In this document: positions 58,800 through 64,000 of the stretch, piece after piece
How the letters are laid out: every line of letters begins with the position of its first letter
How positions within the stretch are numbered: position 1 is the first letter of the stretch
DNA from: Dermatemys mawii
Lineage: Eukaryota > Chordata > Testudines > Dermatemydidae
NCBI GenBank assembly: GCA_007922305.1
Contig: ML677334.1
Coordinates: 19,204,291 to 19,268,290, forward strand
Direction of reading: 5' to 3'
Length of the DNA: 64,000 bases
The notes under the pieces: model-generated
Told to the model about the DNA's origin: nothing
What the model saw: the letters and a program-made list of their open reading frames with translations, nothing else
The model's database searches: none
Translations under genes and position numbers: made by a program

Positions 58800-60580
58800 T
58801 AATTTCACTTAAACTTATATTCATTTTATAGCTCCCTGCTTAATCTTTTCATAAATTTATAACCGATACACTGACTGAACAGGTTTGTTCCTCAAAACTT
58901 AAACACAAAGTAACTTATGTGGGTTGGGGGAACAAACTTAGTCATCCTGAGTCCATTCTATATTTCACTAATTTAAAATATTGCCTGATTCTTTCTATAC
59001 CCTACAGATTAGTCTGCTGGCATTTCCCCTCTTCTTTATATACAAAAAGGGGATATAAATAATCCTGGGAATTACTGGCCAATTAGCCTTTTAAATTTGG
59101 TCTTTAAAATCTAGACTAGCTATTTTCAGGGGAGGTTAGAGGACTGTGATGAGAGCTTTGCCCTTTCTGTACATGAACAAGCCAGCTTTAGGCATGGCTG
59201 CTCAACAACAGATAATTGTTTCATGCTCAGACATCAGATTTATAAATATTGTTGCCTTAAGAGGAGAGTTTGATGTAACTGTTGATTTTAAGTCTCCTTT
59301 TGATTCTGTAGTCTGAGTCCATCTTTGATAGAAACTAAGGAAGGCTGGGATAGATTTTAGGTTACTTTATCTTTTGAGACCCCTTCATGGTCAAATGGTA
59401 GCCAGGGTCAGGATAGTGTGGAAGGCACATTAACTGATCCCATTCTCATTACAATTAGCAAGAAGGCTGTCTACTGGCCCCCTTTTATTTTTACTTTTGA
59501 CATCAGTGAGGTTTTGGTGGTGTTAGAGGGGAAGTATTTCCCTCCCCAAATTTTTAACTGACCTGGGCATGCAGATGATGTGGCCAGGTTGAAGATTTGC
59601 TGTGTTGCCTATTATTTTGCAATGTTTATTGCCGTTTGATAACTAAATGTTCCTTCCCAATCTTAGCTCAGAGGCTTTTTGCATCATGGACTCAAAAACT
59701 GGAATATTAGTTGTACTGTGATAATGTTTCTGTTGTATGAGCAGTTGCTCTATTTGCCTGATCAGCAGCCAAAATAAAAATTGTGCAAGGGATATGCTCT
59801 TTATGGCCTAAATGGATCTGTTTATTCCTAACTTCTGTAATTTTATTTTTGTGTATTGTTTTATGGTCTGTTTTAAAAATGTAAATTCAATCGTGGAGAC
59901 TGGTGTTTAAATCCATGCTTTTTAATTACTGCATTGTAAAGAGTTTAAAACTTGTATTGTTCAGCTATGACTAATTGCTAAGACCTCATTTTAACAAGAG
60001 AGGTTGACTGGTCAATTTCTTTCTCAGAAAGGTGTTTCAACACTGCCCAACAACTGAGCTGGTATCCAAAATAAGTTCACCTTTCCATGTTGCAGATCAG
60101 GTGAATAAGCCTGCCTGAAGGGCATGTCCTGATCATTTAGCTAGACGGAATAGAGGAGGATGCAGTAGAATGAGGGACCCAGCAAGCTATTCACATTTCT
60201 GTATATAGTGCAGTTTTTATTAAGGACCAAGTAGTAAAGTTATAGTTCATATTTTTTCCATTTAGTGTTTCATCCTGTAATAAATATAGTGATCTTTGTA
60301 AATTGATTGCATAGCTACTTAGCCTATAACTGTGATTGCTAGAGATAGTAACAGACCTATTTATTTTCCCTTAACTTGTTATTAACTCTTCATAGTTACA
60401 AGGGAGAGGTAGGTTATATATAGTATGTAATTAGGTTATTCTCCCCTAGTGCTGTTTTAAGTAGTCCAGAATTGCCTAACAGTGATCCACTCTCAAAAAC
60501 ATGACCCGCCCATCATGAAAGAGCAAAGCAAACAATTTTAGCCATGGCTTTTTCAAAGTTCTTACTTGCTTAGCTATCAT
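58800..60580. other. Intergenic stretch, nothing recognised
   Basis: AT-rich sequence. No convincing exon, element end or RNA gene was seen. Confidence 0.35.
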
Positions 60581-60587
60581 TCAGTAA

Positions 60588-60770
60588 GACGAGGTGAGGG
60601 AGGAAATATCTTTTATTGGACTAACTTCTGTTGTTGAGAGAAACAAGCTCCGGGGCTGACACAGAGCTCTTCTTCAGGTCCTGTCACCAACAGAAGTGGG
60701 TTCAATAAAAGATATTATCTCACCCACCTTGTCTCTCTAATATCTTGGGACTGGCATGGCTACAACATCA
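60588..60770. repeat. Foldback dispersed repeat, copy 4
   Basis: GACGAGGTGAGGGAGGAAAT, TATCTTTTATTGGACTAACT and CTGTTGTTGAGAGAAACAAG read inward from the left. They return inverted on the right as CACCAACAGAAGTGGGTTCA, ATAAAAGATATTATCTCACC and CACCTTGTCTCTC, ending GGCATGGCTACAACATCAC. It is the most compact copy of the family. Confidence 0.7.
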
Positions 60771-61135
60771 CTACAGACCGTTCAATAAGGCAGAATTGAA
60801 TCCAGTCCGATGTCAGGAAATCAGAGCATATTCAGTGCTGGATCTAGTATCATTGCCCAGGCCCAGCTGCATTCTTGCTGCTAAGCTGGGCACAGTCAGG
60901 AGCGGCACCTTGGAAAGTGGAGAAGAGTGGAAAGAAGATGGCTCATGGCTATACAAGATGGCTGATGATGATCAGTAGTAGCCTCCTTGGCTCAGGAGCA
61001 CCCAAGCTTCTGTTGCTTAGCAATCAAATATAGTAATTTCAGCTGAACTCAGGTTTTAGTCTCACACAGTTGAGCAAAGTAAGTTATTCCCATGTGGTTC
61101 TCTTCTTTTGGTTTCTAGCCAGCTGTGACTTCACG

Positions 61136-61303
61136 ATGGGCTCCGTTTCTCAAGCAATCACTGAAATGGGCCTTGATCTTTACAATGAACTGAACAAAAA
61201 TGCTGCAAACAAAAACATCTTCCTCTCCCCTATGAGTATCTCTACTGGCTTGGTCATGGTCCTTTTGGGTGCCAGAGGTAACACTGATAATCAGATGCAA
61301 ATG
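61136..61303 (+). CDS. Clade B serpin, first coding exon (56 residues)
   Basis: A TTTCTAG acceptor ends at 61118, then a 17-base leader, ATG at 61136, and an open frame to ATG/GTAAGT at 61303 in phase 0. It encodes MGSVSQAITEMGLDLYNELN, then KNAANKNIFLSPMSISTGLV and MVLLGARGNTDNQMQM. The start, length and exon end all match the first coding exon of clade B serpins; FLSPMSIS is the family FxSPxSIS motif and LGARGNT recalls ovalbumin-related serpins. In the amniote cluster the gene next to SERPINB5 is SERPINB12 or an ovalbumin-type gene; one exon is not enough to choose. No signal peptide, as in the clade. I did not find the second coding exon before 64000, so the rest lies beyond the window. 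An upstream ATG at 61070 is in the intron. Confidence 0.85.
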
Positions 61304-63040
61304 GTAAGTGTCAACAAAACACATGTACGTGCTTTTATATTTTCCATGCTTTTTTCTGATAAGGCAAATATTAAAAGTAATGACAAACTATGTGAGAATT
61401 TTATTAAAAAAGTGCATTTTGTGGGGATAATGCAGAATTAAGAAAAGAAACAGTGTTTTCAAAATTGCTGCATTGTGATTCACCTGCCTGTAGCGTGTGA
61501 CTAATGATACAATTAGGACTCAGTGGCGTAGAGGCAGGGCTTACATCACTTGGTGGCATGGCAGTCTGCCACCATTCCCTTGCTACCATCTTGGGTTCCA
61601 TTTAAAAAATAATGTTTCTAGTAGTTATGTTTGTTAAGAAATCCTTGAAACTGGAAATATAACTAGTGCAGAGATGCATGCAGAAAGCCTGGAGCAATTG
61701 TTCTGAGAGGTGTGAACTGCCCTGTTCATTTTAGTGAGGTGTTAGGTCGGTTGCTCCATGTTGACATTTTGGGATCTAATTTTCTGAAGTTCTGAGCCCC
61801 ATAGGCTCCTTTTAAAGCCAAAGGGAGCTGGAGAAGCTGAAAATCAGGCCCGTGAATATAAACCTTAAGTTTTCACGGCTCATCAGAAAGTCAGAGTTTA
61901 GTTTGCCACTGCCTCTTTATTTTTCCAAGTTTGAACACTGCGTAGGACTCATCCTCTCCGAATGTCCTTCAAACTTCCTGCCCACTAGCCAAGTTGTAAG
62001 AGCTGGTGAGAAATCAGGATTTTTTTCCTACATCAAAAAAGTTTTCTTTCTCATCCCAAAACCAAAATGTTTTGTCCAAAAGCTTCTGAAAAAACAAAAA
62101 CATTTGGTCAAAAACTTCTGAAATCTGAAAATTTTTACTTTAGGTGTCTTTGGTTTGCTGACATCAGGAGTAATCACCTCTTTGAAGAAAGCAGACACTT
62201 TCCACAAAATTTTGTTTAACTGAGACGCCAGTTTTCCTTTGAAAATTTTCCTTAAAAAAATAAAAAGAACCAGCCCTTTAAATGATGTCCTTTTGTTTAA
62301 CCTACCTGCCAATAAGTGGTTCTAGAGTGCATTTACAAATATTGTAGCATCAATAAAATGTTGTGTGGGGCTGTCCTTTAAAAAACCCAAAACCCAAAAC
62401 CCTAAATTTTGTCCTGTATTTTTATATCAGTCCCCATTTATTTCCTTGAAATGATGGTCAGCCTGTCAAACAAAAAAATGGGAGGGGACCTGATTCTTCT
62501 CTTACACCAGTGTTAATTTGGAGTAGTTGCGCTATAGTCAGTGGATTTACATTGCTGTCAAATGGATGTGAGATCAGAATCAGGCTTTTAGTGTGTGAAC
62601 CACTTAGTCTTAATCTTAGATTTGAAGAAAAAATCAAAATAAAACTAGGAAACGCTGGATTACATAAAAATTAGACTATGGATTAAGAACTATGGGGTGC
62701 TTCCTCAGCTGTTTTAAAGTGGTAGAGACCATTCAAGACAGGTTCCGCCAGTTCAGATTTGACCCAGTGATTTAATCTCTTTGTTTAGAAGAAAATATTG
62801 AGAGCCATAAAGGTAGGAAAACCATTCTGACATATGCAGAAGTACCTAGCAAAATCCTGATTCATTAGAAGTAAAAAGACTTGGATTCTGGACACTATGA
62901 TATGGACCTTTTAATTATCTTTACCCATGAAAGTCTAGCACAATTGTTCAATCTAGATGCCAAAAATAGGTTATTAAATCCATATTTATGTACATAAATT
63001 GCTGAGCAGCCACAAATCCCACTGAAGTCAAGAGAAGCTG
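61304..63040 (+). other. First downstream intron of the second serpin (partial)
   Basis: Begins GTAAGTG. AT-rich with a degraded AT-rich repeat at about 62040-62270 (AAAAGCTTCTGAAAAAACAA and similar). No exon matching the expected second coding exon of a clade B serpin was seen. Confidence 0.5.
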
Positions 63041-63049
63041 CAGTATATG

Positions 63050-63186
63050 ATAAAGATGTGAACAAATTAGAGAAAGTCCAGAGGACAGTGACAACATAAT
63101 AAAAAGGTGTCGAAAACCTGATCTATGAGAAAAGATTTAAAACACTGGGCATCCTGAGTCTTGAGAAAAGAAGACTGAAGGGGGAC
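63050..63186 (+). mobile_element. CR1 LINE, left part
   Basis: TTAGAGAAAGTCCAGAGGAC, AAAACCTGATCTATGAGAAA and TGAGTCTTGAGAAAAGAAGA follow the ORF2-to-3' region of sauropsid CR1 (endonuclease and reverse transcriptase downstream sequence). Frames are broken. It resumes at 63773 after an inserted LTR. Confidence 0.75.
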
Positions 63187-63772
63187 TCTGGCAGAGCGGA
63201 GGTAAAACCCCTTGAGTGCCCTGCCACTGCTCTCTAAGCCCTGCTTTCTGGCAGAGAGGCCAGGTGCAGTGGCTCAAAACAGTCAGCAAGGAGCCAAGCT
63301 GTGGGCCCTAAGGAGGCTGCCTCACTACAATGGGCTGAGCTTAGCTGCCACAGCTGGGGCTGAAGACTGAGAGGGCTAGAAAAGCCCTAAGTAAAATTTA
63401 GTTAGGAGGCTAACTAGGGAGGGGATAGGAGGTTACAGCTCTGTCTCCTCACTATGGGCAGGGAGCCTCAAGGGCCAGGAGACCCTGAATGGTTTTAGGG
63501 TGACCAGATGTCCTGATTTTTGTGGCTTTTTCTTCTATAGGCTCCTATTACCCCCAATTTCCTGTCTTGATTTTTTTCACATTTGCTGTCTGGTCACCCT
63601 AAATGGATGACAAAGGGGGTAACTGTTGGGGGATAAAGGGAACCACTTTGTTGCATTGTGAATAAAAGCAGTAGGGTGAAACCCCAGAAGGAGGTGTGAG
63701 GACTCTTATTTTGTCAGCCTGAACATGGGGCACAGGGAAGAAAAGAAGGAAAACTCAGAAGACCCTGTGTCA
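63187..63772 (+). mobile_element. Solo LTR inserted in CR1
   Basis: Flanked by a perfect 5-base duplication GGGAC (63182-63186 and 63773-63777); removing it restores a continuous CR1. It begins TCTGGCAGAGC (the usual TG start mutated to TC) and ends CCTGTGTCA. AATAAA at 63661-63666 gives plus orientation. Without the MITE inside it is about 470 bases. The internal region is absent. Confidence 0.85.
63496..63601 (+). mobile_element. hAT-type MITE (GGGTGACCAGAT family), copy 3
   Basis: TAGGGTGACCAGATGTCC to GTCTGGTCACCCTA, flanked by AATGGTTT and AATGGATG (6 of 8 match). 106 bases, inside the LTR and therefore the youngest of the three nested elements. Confidence 0.85.
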
Positions 63773-64000
63773 GGGACCTAATAATATTTTCACATATGTT
63801 AAGGGCTGTTATAAGAGTATGGTGATCAGTTGTTCTCCCTGTCCACTGAAGGTAGGACAGAAAGTAAGGGGCTTAATCTGAAGCAAGGGAGATTTAGGTT
63901 AGATATCAGGAAAAACTTTCTATCAGGATAGTTAAGCTCTGGAAGAGGCTTCCAAAGGAGGTTGTGGGATCCCCACCACGGGAGGCACAAGAGCAGACAA
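63773..64000 (+). mobile_element. CR1 LINE, right part (continues past the window)
   Basis: After the LTR the CR1 sequence continues: AAGGGCTGTTATAAGAG, GGCTTAATCTGAAGCAAGGG, AGATTTAGGTTAGATATCAG and AAAAACTTTCTATCAGGATA are the CR1 3' blocks, then GGAGGTTGTGGGATCCCCAC. Confidence 0.75.

Noticed and set aside
61070..61135. Upstream ATG in frame with the second serpin exon, suggesting a signal-peptide-like N-terminus
   Set aside because: It precedes a good TTTCTAG acceptor; clade B serpins lack signal peptides, and the ATG at 61136 aligns with the family start.
1..64000. CRISPR arrays, operons, phage or other prokaryotic systems
   Set aside because: The window is plainly vertebrate nuclear DNA; direct repeats seen are microsatellites, minisatellites or transposon duplicates.

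Overview
This is a stretch of vertebrate nuclear DNA, most likely from a turtle (possibly another non-avian sauropsid). It has intron-split genes with GT/AG splice sites, a CpG-island promoter, low overall coding density, and dispersed repeats of the kinds I associate with turtles: CR1 LINE pieces, many short hAT and Harbinger-like elements, and ERV LTRs. The species is inferred from repeat types and synteny; no marker in the window fixes it.

Layout. (1) Positions 1-2995: the 5' end of VPS4B on the minus strand. The first coding exon is at 2972-2995 and positions 1-2971 are its first intron. A CpG island at about 2650-3350 carries the promoter, with a palindromic CRE and an ETS site. (2) About 3.35-28.6 kb: gene-free sequence with an old gammaretrovirus-like LTR that still has its primer-binding site, a minus-strand LTR-like element, hAT and Harbinger-like MITEs, foldback repeats and degraded SINE-like sequence. 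(3) 28651-43396: all six coding exons of SERPINB5 (maspin) on the plus strand, predicting 377 residues against 375 in human. Introns are heavily loaded with transposons. A poly(A) signal lies at 44751. (4) About 44.8-61.1 kb: gene-free, repeat-rich sequence with a possible promoter and non-coding leader exon near 52.0-52.1 kb. (5) 61136-61303: the first coding exon of a second clade B serpin on the plus strand, whose remaining exons lie beyond the window. (6) 63.0-64.0 kb: a CR1 LINE interrupted by a solo LTR that itself contains a hAT MITE.

The order VPS4B (minus), SERPINB5 (plus), further SERPINB gene (plus) matches the amniote clade B serpin cluster (human 18q21.3). VPS4B acts in ESCRT-III disassembly and the serpins are intracellular serpin-fold proteins; they are neighbours by synteny, not an operon. 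I saw no tRNA, rRNA, CRISPR or prokaryotic feature, and no undescribed gene system. The unusual material is transposon architecture: target-site duplications that fix element ends to the base, nested insertions that give relative ages, a GC-AG intron in SERPINB5, and several foldback structures.
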